Assembly: GCA_041666425.1 (NCBI GenBank)
Contig: JBAYHA010000043.1
Span: 1 to 6,867 of the forward strand
Direction: 5' to 3'
From: JBAYHA01 sp041666425
Lineage (GTDB): Bacteria; Patescibacteriota; Patescibacteriia; UBA11705; JABHMO01
Length of the DNA stretch: 6,867 nucleotides
The notes below the pieces were generated by a model. The model did no database searches. It saw only the letters and a program-made list of their open reading frames with translations, and was not told the origin of the DNA. This document shows positions 1 to 5,604 of the stretch, piece by piece. How positions within the stretch are numbered: position 1 is the first letter of the stretch; the number at the start of each line of letters is the position of its first letter. The position numbers and the translations under genes are program-made.

Positions 1-1126
1 AGCAACCCAATTTTGCACCACAGACAAAACATGCGCACCAAAAGCAATCCCCGGAACCCCCTTTGATGACGCTCCTACCTGCATAGCGCAATGCATAAGC
101 GGTGCTTGTGCTTTGAATTCTTCCACCACCAAACATGTCTGCTCCTGCGCCAGCGACTCCCAATGCACCGCCGAACAATTTTGCGACACAGTCACAACAA
201 AAAAATGCGAAGCAAAGAAAAAAGCCGGCGATGTTTGTACTGACAAAAAACAATGTCCGGGAAAACTACAATGTGCTGAAAAAAATACAGGAGATCCAAC
301 CAAAAAATGCCTCTGCTCGGGAAATGGAGACTGCCCCGATGAAAACTATTTTTGCGTACTTCTGGGAGGAAGCCCAGATTACAAAACCTGTCTTGCAAAA
401 AAAAACGTGGGAGAAGCATGTCTTAATGAGGATCCTAAATCTTGCAAATCAGAAAATTGTCACGTTGGAACATGTATCTGTAATTCCAGCGCCGACTGTC
501 CCAAAGGTACAGCCATCTGCGAAGTAGATAATAATAATTCAAACTTCGGTAAATGTGTCGCAAAAACTCCGGTTGGCAGTCCCTGTACCGCAGAAGCCGC
601 AGACAGTTGCGTATCAAGCCTTTGTTCCGCTAATGAATCTGGCGCACTGGTTTGCAAATGTTCCAGTAATGCACACTGCCCAAAAGACACTTATTGCGAA
701 AAAGACGGCAACCAATTATGCATTGCCCAAGTTGCGGAAGGAAAAGCCTGCACCAGTGACGAACAATGCATCTCTGGAAAATGTGATACAAAAACCAAAC
801 TCTGTTTAAAATCAGAAAAAAAGGATACCGGTTCCGCCGGCGCCGGAGGACCGAACAAAACAACTCTCGGTCTCCCCAACCTTCTCGAAACAACCAACCC
901 CGCTGAGGTTATCGGCAGAATCGTCAACTTTTTTGTAGGCATTGTCGGGACAGCCGCCTTGATTATGTTTTGCTATGGCGGATTTTTGTGGCTCATTTCT
1001 CGAGGAAACGAAGAATATATTACCAAAGGCAAAAGCACCATGGTTTGGGCAATTATTGGCATAGCCTTTGTTTTTGCCAGTTCCCTTATTGTTACCAAGT
1101 TAGTTAATGTTCTTGTTGGCAAATAA
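1..1126 (+). CDS. Cysteine-rich repeat surface protein with C-terminal T4SS-pilin-like two-helix domain (5' partial)
   Basis: The frame (codons starting at base 2) is open from the window edge, so the gene begins upstream. The TTG at 113 lies inside a continuing Cys-rich frame and is not taken as the start. Numbering residues from that TTG, residues 11-231 form four 50-60 residue modules with eight Cys each, and the tail of a fifth lies upstream. Residues 232-255 are a Gly/Ser/Lys-rich linker. Residues 256-337 hold two hydrophobic helices (about 267-296 and 309-334) separated by a charged turn (RGNEEYITKGKS). That ending matches the small two-helix 'T4SS pilin' (VirB2/TrbC-like) domain common in Patescibacteria. 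The Cys modules resemble extracellular disulfide-rich EB/dickkopf-type modules. I infer a membrane-anchored or pilus-associated surface protein with disulfide-locked ectodomains; the signal peptide should be upstream. The partner and ligand are unknown. A terminator follows 14 bases after the TAA. Confidence 0.85.
   Translation, partial: ATQFCTTDKTCAPKAIPGTPFDDAPTCIAQCISGACALNSSTTKHVCSCASDSQCTAEQFCDTVTTKKCEAKKKAGDVCTDKKQCPGKLQCAEKNTGDPTKKCLCSGNGDCPDENYFCVLLGGSPDYKTCLAKKNVGEACLNEDPKSCKSENCHVGTCICNSSADCPKGTAICEVDNNNSNFGKCVAKTPVGSPCTAEAADSCVSSLCSANESGALVCKCSSNAHCPKDTYCEKDGNQLCIAQVAEGKACTSDEQCISGKCDTKTKLCLKSEKKDTGSAGAGGPNKTTLGLPNLLETTNPAEVIGRIVNFFVGIVGTAALIMFCYGGFLWLISRGNEEYITKGKSTMVWAIIGIAFVFASSLIVTKLVNVLVGK
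143..805 (+). repeat. Four tandem protein-level 8-Cys modules
   Basis: Modules lie at 143-310, 311-475, 476-655 and 656-805. Each has eight Cys. Spacing Cys1-x5-Cys2 and Cys4-x9-Cys5 is the same in all four, and Cys8-x1-Cys1 joins each module to the next. The other spacings vary (4-11 residues). A conserved Gly lies three residues before Cys5 (AGDVC, VGEAC, VGSPC, EGKAC). DNA identity between modules is low, so this is an old, diverged duplication. A fifth module with six visible Cys lies at 1-142; there a Phe stands at the usual Cys5 place (GTPF) with the Cys displaced downstream. Confidence 0.85.
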
Positions 1127-1139
1127 TCTATTTAAATTT

Positions 1140-1173
1140 AGCAAAAAGACCCTTAGGCGGGTCTTTTTGCTTT
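1140..1173 (+). terminator. Rho-independent terminator after the Cys-rich gene
   Basis: A perfect 12-bp stem (GCAAAAAGACCC, 1141-1152, with GGGTCTTTTTGC, 1159-1170) closes a 6-base loop TTAGGC, and an extra A-T pair (1140/1171) extends it. It begins 14 bases after the stop at 1126. Its trailing T's (1171-1173) run directly into the TTGACA of the next promoter. Confidence 0.85.
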
Positions 1174-1200
1174 GACATTCCTAGTAAAATATGATTTAAT
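1172..1200 (+). promoter_or_regulatory. Promoter of the SPFH operon (sigma-70 type, extended -10)
   Basis: TTGACA (1172-1177), a 17-base spacer, then TTTAAT (1195-1200) preceded by TGA, giving an extended -10 of the TGn type. The -35 box is perfect consensus. Transcription should start near 1207, leaving a leader of about 55 bases. A second TTGACA (1211-1216) lacks a good -10. Confidence 0.65.
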
Positions 1201-1208
1201 CATCTGTT

Positions 1209-1255
1209 CATTGACAATCAATGTTCGGCGCTGATTACAGCCCGAACAAAAGGAG
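1209..1255 (+). promoter_or_regulatory. Structured leader: two inverted repeats abutting a strong Shine-Dalgarno
   Basis: The first repeat is CATTGA (1209-1214) with TCAATG (1218-1223) around a CAA loop. The second is larger: TGTTCGG (1222-1228) with CCGAACA (1242-1248), nested with GCTG (1230-1233) and CAGC (1238-1241) around loop ATTA, with C1229 bulged. That is an 11-bp stem closed by a tetraloop. It ends next to the Shine-Dalgarno AGGAG (1251-1255), which is 6 bases from the ATG. The two repeats share bases 1222-1223, so they cannot both form completely. No T-tract follows, so this is not a terminator. A translational or mRNA-stability role is inference; a DNA operator is the alternative. 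Confidence 0.5.
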
Positions 1256-1261
1256 CAAAAA

Positions 1262-2263
1262 ATGTCTTTAACGGTAATCTCAATCATTGCGTTAATCATT
1301 TGTATCGCTATTATTTGGGGCGCATTTTGTATGGTAAAAGTTGAGCCAACAGTGCAAGTTGTCATCGGCAAAAATTTTGGAACCCAACCATACAAAATTC
1401 TAAAAACCGGCCTGCACTGGATCAAATTTCCGTTTAGAAGAATTTTGTCCGAGATCCAAATGGAAAAATTAGAATTAAACATCCAAGATTTTCGGGCAGT
1501 TTGCACAATGAATCGAAATCAATTTTTAGATCTACCTCCCGACTATTCCGGTTTGGCGGAAATAGCTATCCCAAATATCAGTATTAACGGCGAGCTTTCT
1601 TTTCTCGATAGACATAAAAAATTCGATCCGGAAAGATTTGAAGCTTTCAATCTTCTCCAAGAAAAAAAACCTGATGGAAAAATTGATCTGTCAAAAATGT
1701 ATGAAATAATCACCGATATGGTCAAAAATATTTTTGTTTCGATTATTGCCAATGGCGATTTGGTCAACACGCTAAAAACACAATTCGTCGGCTACGATTC
1801 GGACAGTAAAACTGACTATCCACTATCACTTGGTGACATCTGCGAATATCTCAATGCTGGGCTGGAAAAACAACACATTCCGGTAAAAATCAACACCATC
1901 AGCATTGACAATCCTCCGACAATCGTTGACGAAACTCTACGCAACTCGTGGAACAAAATCAGCCAAGGCGCCATGCTGGATCAAGCCCAAGCACTGGAAT
2001 TAAAAAGAGAGTTGGATGCGGCCGACAAGAGAATAGCCATCGCTCGCAAAAAAACCGAAGAACAACAAATTTCTCTGGAAATGCTCGCCAAGCTATACAA
2101 TGTGCCCAGCCTTCCACCCACCGAACAAGCTAGATTCTGGCTCGAACGTGAAGCCTTGGCTGCTTATCGCGACTTGGCCACAAATGCCAAAGCAACTGTC
2201 TTCATGAGTGGTGATATTCTCAGCCAAATTAGCGGGATGTTAAAACATTTCACCGAAAAATAA
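1262..2263 (+). CDS. SPFH/Band 7 (stomatin/prohibitin-like) membrane protein
   Basis: 333 residues. An N-terminal transmembrane anchor (about 5-23) is followed by a Band 7-like segment: VEPTVQVVIGKNFG at 28-40, then GLHWIKFPFRRI (50-61), which matches the 'GLH-x-P' signature of stomatin-type proteins. Residues 62-230 continue the domain with a divergent, insert-rich middle (about 84-190). Residues 235-275 form an Ala/Glu/Lys-rich, probably coiled-coil helix. The tail 298-330 resembles the assembly end of SPFH proteins. The family forms oligomeric membrane scaffolds that organise microdomains or control membrane proteases; the specific client here is unknown. The ATG at 1262 is set by AGGAG at 1251-1255. 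The next gene starts 12 bases downstream behind its own strong Shine-Dalgarno, so the two are very likely co-transcribed and partner proteins. No NfeD gene, a common SPFH partner, is adjacent. Confidence 0.75.
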   Translation: MSLTVISIIALIICIAIIWGAFCMVKVEPTVQVVIGKNFGTQPYKILKTGLHWIKFPFRRILSEIQMEKLELNIQDFRAVCTMNRNQFLDLPPDYSGLAEIAIPNISINGELSFLDRHKKFDPERFEAFNLLQEKKPDGKIDLSKMYEIITDMVKNIFVSIIANGDLVNTLKTQFVGYDSDSKTDYPLSLGDICEYLNAGLEKQHIPVKINTISIDNPPTIVDETLRNSWNKISQGAMLDQAQALELKRELDAADKRIAIARKKTEEQQISLEMLAKLYNVPSLPPTEQARFWLEREALAAYRDLATNAKATVFMSGDILSQISGMLKHFTEK

Positions 2264-2275
2264 CAAGGAGGCCAA

Positions 2276-2941
2276 ATGAAACAAAGTTGGCAAAAAAATA
2301 TCTTGAAATTCTGCCCTTTAATTATCGTCTTTTTTGTAGCTCTTTTGTTCGCAAACAATTTGCCGATTACCCAAGACTGGTCGGATTTGCAAAAAATCCT
2401 TATCGCCGGAGCTTGCGGATTATTAACAACAATCGTTTTTATTTTCATAAAGAAAAAAATCCAGCAAAAAAAATCACCGGAAACAAAAATCCCAACACGA
2501 ACCAAAATCAACGACGGCTTGAGCATTTTTTCATTATTTGTGCCAATGCTCGCAGTCATTTTTGGCTTGATTTTCCTTGTTCCATTGGCACTCCGTCATG
2601 CTCGCGAAATCGGCGAACAACCAACAACCAATTATTCCTTTGGACTTACGTATGGAAAAGAAAGATATTCACCTGATTTATCAAAAACAGAATATCTGGA
2701 CAAAGGAAAAATCTACACCATTTTTGAAGTTAATGCCGGACAAAAATGGGAATGGTACTTTAATTACCCGATTGAATATCGAATTCTCGGAGAAAACGAA
2801 CAAAACCCCAGCTTCCAACCGGTGCTTCATGATGATAGTTATGATCATTCTGAAATCGCACCAATCCGTGGCAAACTTCAAGTCAAAAGCAAAGCGGATA
2901 ACAATAGACTGGAATACTCCCGTCTAATAAGAACCCAGTAA
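2276..2941 (+). CDS. Unrecognised three-helix membrane protein with extracytoplasmic C-terminal domain
   Basis: 221 residues; no family recognised. Hydrophobic helices lie at about 10-26, 41-59 and 82-107. The Lys-rich stretch KKKIQQKK (59-66) sits between helices 2 and 3, and the N-terminus is basic. By the positive-inside rule the N-terminus and this loop are cytoplasmic and residues 110-221 are outside. That domain is rich in aromatic and charged residues (Tyr/Trp at 145-168, for example KWEWYFNYPIEYRI), suggesting a small beta-rich fold. It contains no Cys and no obvious catalytic motif. The start is fixed by AAGGAGG (2265-2271), 4 bases from the ATG and the best Shine-Dalgarno in the window. 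Placed 12 bases after the SPFH gene and before a terminator, it is the last gene of a two-gene operon and a candidate SPFH partner. It does not look like NfeD: I see no obvious OB-fold domain at the C-terminus. Confidence 0.75.
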   Translation: MKQSWQKNILKFCPLIIVFFVALLFANNLPITQDWSDLQKILIAGACGLLTTIVFIFIKKKIQQKKSPETKIPTRTKINDGLSIFSLFVPMLAVIFGLIFLVPLALRHAREIGEQPTTNYSFGLTYGKERYSPDLSKTEYLDKGKIYTIFEVNAGQKWEWYFNYPIEYRILGENEQNPSFQPVLHDDSYDHSEIAPIRGKLQVKSKADNNRLEYSRLIRTQ

Positions 2942-2955
2942 ATAAATTGTCTACC

Positions 2956-2989
2956 AAAAAGCCTCGAGCACAACTGCCGAGGCTTTTTT
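2956..2989 (+). terminator. Hairpin terminator between convergent genes
   Basis: An 11-bp perfect stem (AAAAAGCCTCG, 2956-2966, with CGAGGCTTTTT, 2978-2988) closes an 11-base loop. A T-rich tail (TTTTTTC then TTTTTT, to 2996) follows on the + strand. It lies 14 bases after the stop at 2941. On the - strand it falls 11 bases past the stop of the lipoprotein gene (3001), where five U's would follow the GC part of the stem, so it probably serves both directions, better on +. Confidence 0.8.
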
Positions 2990-3000
2990 CTTTTTTCAAA

Positions 3001-3576
3001 CTATTTTATTTCAATTCCCGTATTACCATAAAATTTCAAACTATTCAAAATCGTCCTAGCTGTTTCAAAATTTCTTTTGATAATTATTTCCACAAAACTA
3101 TCAGAAGTCTTTATGGTAATAACATCCACTTCCGCCTCGGGATTGTCCGGAACCATATTCTTGACTTTTTTGAACCAAACTCCATCATATCCGGAAATTT
3201 TTATAGATTCTTTTTCCGTAACGGTTTTTGGCAAATCTTGATATTGCTTGGCATAAAATTCTTCCATGGTATAATTTTGTTTCCAATTAGTATAAGAAAC
3301 AATACGAATATCTTCATCTTCGGTTGTTTGGTCGGAAGAAAAAACATTGACCACAACGCCATCCTCTCCGCTCATCACCGCCGACCAATCACGTGGATAC
3401 CGAAATTCATAACGAAAAGCAGGATTGGTCAAAATACGCCAATTATCCACTTTTTGCGCTAACTCCCCTGACGAAATTTGCAAACTATCATTTTGCACTC
3501 CGACTTTTTGGCCACAAGCGCTCAAAACAAAAACCATTGGTAAAAATAAAAACAAAACCCATTTTTTCTTGAACAT
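3001..3576 (-). CDS. Small lipoprotein, PsbP/DcrB-like
   Basis: 191 residues. A basic N-terminus (MFKKK), a hydrophobic core (6-18) and the lipobox LSAC (18-21) predict signal-peptidase II cleavage before Cys21 and lipid anchoring outside the cytoplasmic membrane. A short polar linker leads to a domain from about 46 to 185: WRILTNPAFRYEFRYPRDW (46-64), a glycine turn ISGYDGVWF (127-135) and a final helix-strand ARTILNSLKFY (173-183). The 'F-x-F-x-YP-x-W ... ILNSLKF' layout is that of PsbP-like/DcrB-type lipoproteins; their role in bacteria such as this is not established. The gene starts 4 bases after the parB stop, so it is transcribed and probably translationally coupled with parAB. The only Shine-Dalgarno candidate is a G6 run (3587-3592) inside the parB end. 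It ends with TAG. Confidence 0.75.
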   Translation of the reverse strand: MFKKKWVLFLFLPMVFVLSACGQKVGVQNDSLQISSGELAQKVDNWRILTNPAFRYEFRYPRDWSAVMSGEDGVVVNVFSSDQTTEDEDIRIVSYTNWKQNYTMEEFYAKQYQDLPKTVTEKESIKISGYDGVWFKKVKNMVPDNPEAEVDVITIKTSDSFVEIIIKRNFETARTILNSLKFYGNTGIEIK

Positions 3577-3580
3577 AAAA

Positions 3581-4462
3581 TTAATGCCCCCCAGTTATTA
3601 TATCAATTATTGAGTGTAAATCTTCCTCGGAATAATATTCCAAAACGATTTGTCCTTTTTCGCCCTTTGGTTCAATGCGCACCTTGGTATGCAAAATCGA
3701 ACGAATTTTTTCTTCCAATGATTGTAGCAATGGATTAGTGGCGAAAAATAATTTTTTGGAATTTTTGCTTTTTGGCTTTTGCTTTTCCGTCTCGCGAACC
3801 GAAAAATCATTATTAATAATTTGTTGAAAAAGTTCCCGCTGTTTTTTTTCGTCAGCCAATCCACAAATAATCTTGCCATGGCCTTCACTAATCTTGCCTT
3901 CGGCTAACGCAGTCTGAATATCTTCTGGTAAATCAAGAAACCTCAACACATTGGCCACCGTGGATCTGCTTTGTCCCAGCCTTTTGGCCACATCTTCTTG
4001 TGTCAAACTGAAATCATCCAACAATTTGCGATAAGACCAAGCTTTTTCCAACGGATGCAAATTTTTGCGCTGAATATTCTCAATCAAAGCCAATTCCAAT
4101 TTTTGCACATCGTCCGCTTGACGAACAATCGCCGGCACAGTTGACATTCCGATAATTTTGGCCGCTCGCAAACGTCGCTCTCCGGCAATCAATTCATAAC
4201 CATTGCTTTTCTTTGTCACAACCAAGGGCTGAATAATTCCATGACTTTTGATTGACTCGATCAAATTTTCCAAATCTTCGTGACCAAAAACTTTGCGCGG
4301 TTGCAAAGGATTAACAGCAATCATCTCTGGCGGAATATCCATGATTTTATTCTTGGCCTCATCGGAAAAAATTTCTTTGTTTGCCTCTGTCAGTAAATTG
4401 TTGGGAATTTTTCGGGGAATAAGAGAACCCAATCCCCGTCCCAAACCAGAGACTTTATTCAT
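3581..4462 (-). CDS. parB: Chromosome-partitioning protein ParB (Spo0J family)
   Basis: 293 residues, the usual length. The N-terminal motif GLGRGLGSLIP (6-16) is the peptide that stimulates ParA ATPase. The ParB/Srx nucleotide-binding domain spans about 42-140, with NPLQPR (51-56), GIIQPLVV (75-82), the GERRLRA box (94-100) that contacts CTP in this family, and ENIQRKNLHPLE (128-139; most homologues have LNP where this has LHP). The helix-turn-helix LTQEDVAKRLGQSRSTV (153-169) is the parS-binding element. A Lys-rich linker (226-237) precedes the dimerisation domain (about 242-290). ParB loads on parS, slides as a CTP-gated clamp and works with ParA to move the origin. No good Shine-Dalgarno precedes the ATG; an A-rich stretch and a hairpin fill the gap from parA. 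No convincing parS site is in the window. Confidence 0.96.
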   Translation of the reverse strand: MNKVSGLGRGLGSLIPRKIPNNLLTEANKEIFSDEAKNKIMDIPPEMIAVNPLQPRKVFGHEDLENLIESIKSHGIIQPLVVTKKSNGYELIAGERRLRAAKIIGMSTVPAIVRQADDVQKLELALIENIQRKNLHPLEKAWSYRKLLDDFSLTQEDVAKRLGQSRSTVANVLRFLDLPEDIQTALAEGKISEGHGKIICGLADEKKQRELFQQIINNDFSVRETEKQKPKSKNSKKLFFATNPLLQSLEEKIRSILHTKVRIEPKGEKGQIVLEYYSEEDLHSIIDIITGGH

Positions 4463-4476
4463 AATTTTTTGTTTTT

Positions 4477-4515
4477 AGGAAACTCTGACAAATACACATT
4501 TTTTCAGAGATTCCT
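4477..4515 (-). repeat. Imperfect inverted repeat filling the parA-parB gap
   Basis: AGGAAACTCTGA (4477-4488) and TCAGAGATTCCT (4504-4515) are reverse complements at 11 of 12 positions, around a 15-base AT-rich loop. It starts on the base after the parA stop codon and takes 39 of the 53 intergenic bases. In the - strand transcript it is followed by an A-rich, not U-rich, stretch, so it is not an ordinary terminator for parAB. It could be an mRNA processing or stability hairpin that sets the ParA:ParB ratio, or a DNA-binding site; neither can be decided from sequence. Confidence 0.55.
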
Positions 4516-5277
4516 TTATATGATTTCTAAAATTTCACGCGCCAATTTTTCGTAACATCTTCCACCTTTGGAATACTGGTCGTATTCCAAAATTGATTTG
4601 CCGTGACTTGGAGCTTCGGAAAGTCGAACATTGCGCGGAATAACCGTACGAAAAATCTTGTCCGGAAAAAATTTGTACAATTCTTGCATCACTTGGTCAG
4701 ATAGACGCGTCCGTTTGTCAAACATGGTAATAACCGCGCCGAGAATCGCCAACTCCGGTCGCAAATTTTCTTGGATCAAATTGATAGTACTCATCAATTG
4801 TCCCAATCCTTCGAGCGCATAATATTCAGCTTGGACAGGAATCAAAATATAATCGGAAGCCACCAATCCGTTGATGGTCAACAAACCCAATGACGGCGGA
4901 CAATCTATCAAAATAACATCATAATCAGATCGAACTTCGAGTAAGGCTTCGGCCAATCGATGTTCGCGATTTTCCAAATTTACCAATTCCACATTGGCTC
5001 CGGCCAAAGACGGTGTTGCCGGTGCCACGCGATAACCGATATGTGAAGTCGAATGAAGAACTTCTCTCAACAGAAATTCTCCCGAAATGGCTTCATAAAC
5101 ACCTTTGCTAAGCGTTTGGTATTCTATTCCCAATCCGGACGTAGCATTGGCTTGCGGATCCAAATCAACCAAAAGAACATACTTTCCTAGAGATGCCAAA
5201 TAAGCGCCCAAATTGACGGCGGTCGTGGTTTTGCCCACTCCTCCTTTTTGATTGACAACGGCAATGACTTTGGCCAT
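4516..5277 (-). CDS. parA: Chromosome-partitioning ATPase ParA (Soj/MinD superfamily)
   Basis: 253 residues, the length of chromosomal Soj-type ParA without the N-terminal HTH of plasmid type Ia proteins. The deviant Walker A box KGGVGKTT (11-18) has both the signature Lys11 and Lys16. The switch I/A' motif VDLDPQAN is at 37-44 (Asp38, Asp40). Walker B VILIDCPPS is at 121-129 with Asp125. The family's C-terminal motifs MFDKRTRLSDQV (185-196), IPRNVRLSEAPSHGKSI (213-229) and YDQYSKGGRCYEKLA (232-246) are present; most relatives have SKGA where this has SKGG. ATP-bound dimers coat the nucleoid, and ParB-parS triggers hydrolysis to pull origins apart. It is first in the operon parA-parB-lipoprotein. 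The leader is about 19 bases, A-rich and without Shine-Dalgarno, behind a good promoter at 5303-5331. Confidence 0.97.
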   Translation of the reverse strand: MAKVIAVVNQKGGVGKTTTAVNLGAYLASLGKYVLLVDLDPQANATSGLGIEYQTLSKGVYEAISGEFLLREVLHSTSHIGYRVAPATPSLAGANVELVNLENREHRLAEALLEVRSDYDVILIDCPPSLGLLTINGLVASDYILIPVQAEYYALEGLGQLMSTINLIQENLRPELAILGAVITMFDKRTRLSDQVMQELYKFFPDKIFRTVIPRNVRLSEAPSHGKSILEYDQYSKGGRCYEKLAREILEII

Positions 5278-5302
5278 ATAATTTTACTTTATTCTTGTCT
5301 CA

Positions 5303-5331
5303 ATTATAGCGAAGTTTTTCATTTTTGACAA
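5303..5331 (-). promoter_or_regulatory. Promoter of the parAB operon
   Basis: Read on the - strand: TTGTCA (5331-5326), a 17-base spacer, then TATAAT (5308-5303). The start should be near 5296, about 19 bases before the parA ATG. The -35 box overlaps the -35 of the opposite tRNA promoter by five bases. Confidence 0.7.
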
Positions 5332-5353
5332 TTCTTTTTTTTTGCCCTATAAT
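5325..5353 (+). promoter_or_regulatory. Consensus promoter of the tRNA operon
   Basis: TTGACA (5325-5330), a 17-base spacer with a nine-T run, then TATAAT (5348-5353): both hexamers and the spacing are exact sigma-70 consensus. The start should be near 5360, about 40 bases before the first tRNA. Such strength fits a stable-RNA operon. Confidence 0.8.
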
Positions 5354-5401
5354 TACGAACACAAGACTGATTTTTAATTTCCAAAAGAAATGGAAAAATG
5401 T

Positions 5402-5488
5402 GCCGCTGTGGCGGAACTGGTAGACGCGCACGACTCAAAATCGTGTGGGCTTTCGTCCATGTCGGTTCGATTCCGACCAGCGGCACCA
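5402..5488 (+). tRNA. tRNA-Leu(CAA)
   Basis: 87 bases including encoded CCA. Acceptor GCCGCTG (5402-5408) pairs with CAGCGGC (5478-5484); discriminator A5485. Anticodon stem CACGA/TCGTG closes loop CTCAAAA, giving anticodon CAA for codon UUG. The long variable arm (GGGCTTTCGTCC region) marks a class II tRNA, and with A73 and a CAA anticodon supports Leu. The T-loop is TTCGATT. First gene of the operon. Confidence 0.95.
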
Positions 5489-5496
5489 AAATTTAT

Positions 5497-5571
5497 CGCG
5501 GGGAAGAGTAAAGGCTGCTCGCCAGGCCCATAACCTGGAGGTTGTCGGTTCGAATCCGGCCCCCGCTACCA
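5497..5571 (+). tRNA. Initiator tRNA-fMet(CAU), with atypical conserved positions
   Basis: 75 bases including encoded CCA. The 5' CGCGGGG (5497-5503) pairs with CCCCGC (5561-5566), but C1 faces U72 (5567); this unpaired 1-72 end is the hallmark of bacterial initiators, normally C-A. The overall sequence resembles E. coli tRNA-fMet. The anticodon loop CCCATAA gives CAU. Odd points: base 8 is A (5504) instead of the near-universal U8; base 33 is C (5528) instead of U33; the anticodon stem has AGG/CCU at 29-31/39-41 instead of GGG/CCC; the D-loop is short (AAAGGCT). The T-arm GTCGG-TTCGAAT-CCGGC is normal. It lies 8 bases after tRNA-Leu. Confidence 0.88.
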
Positions 5572-5604
5572 AAATCACTTATCACAATTATTATCAACTA
5601 CTTA

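Noticed and set aside
135..942. Several overlapping 60-130 codon reading frames on both strands across the Cys-rich gene
   Set aside because: They are shadows of a gene with clear protein-level repeats and have no start signals or recognisable content of their own.
113..1126. Taking TTG at 113 as the true start of the Cys-rich protein
   Set aside because: The frame is open back to base 2 and continues the same Cys spacing, with no Shine-Dalgarno before the TTG; the gene is cut by the window edge.
1211..1240. Second promoter using TTGACA at 1211-1216
   Set aside because: At 17-18 bases only ATTACA/TTACAG is found, much poorer than the upstream TTGACA with an extended TTTAAT.
1222..1248. TGTTCGG/CCGAACA as a LexA (SOS box) operator
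   Set aside because: The half-sites point the opposite way to the Gram-positive box (GAAC-N4-GTTC) and the spacing is too wide; the nested complementarity fits an RNA hairpin better.
3390..3395. CACGTG core that could be a parS site next to parB
   Set aside because: Only the central TCACGTG and one outer base fit the known parS consensus (8 of 16), the flanks do not match, and it lies in the lipoprotein coding frame. A chance hexamer is more likely.
2947..3462. 171-codon + strand frame opposite the lipoprotein gene
   Set aside because: It lies antisense to a gene with a clean signal peptide and lipobox, begins within the terminator region, and has no Shine-Dalgarno.
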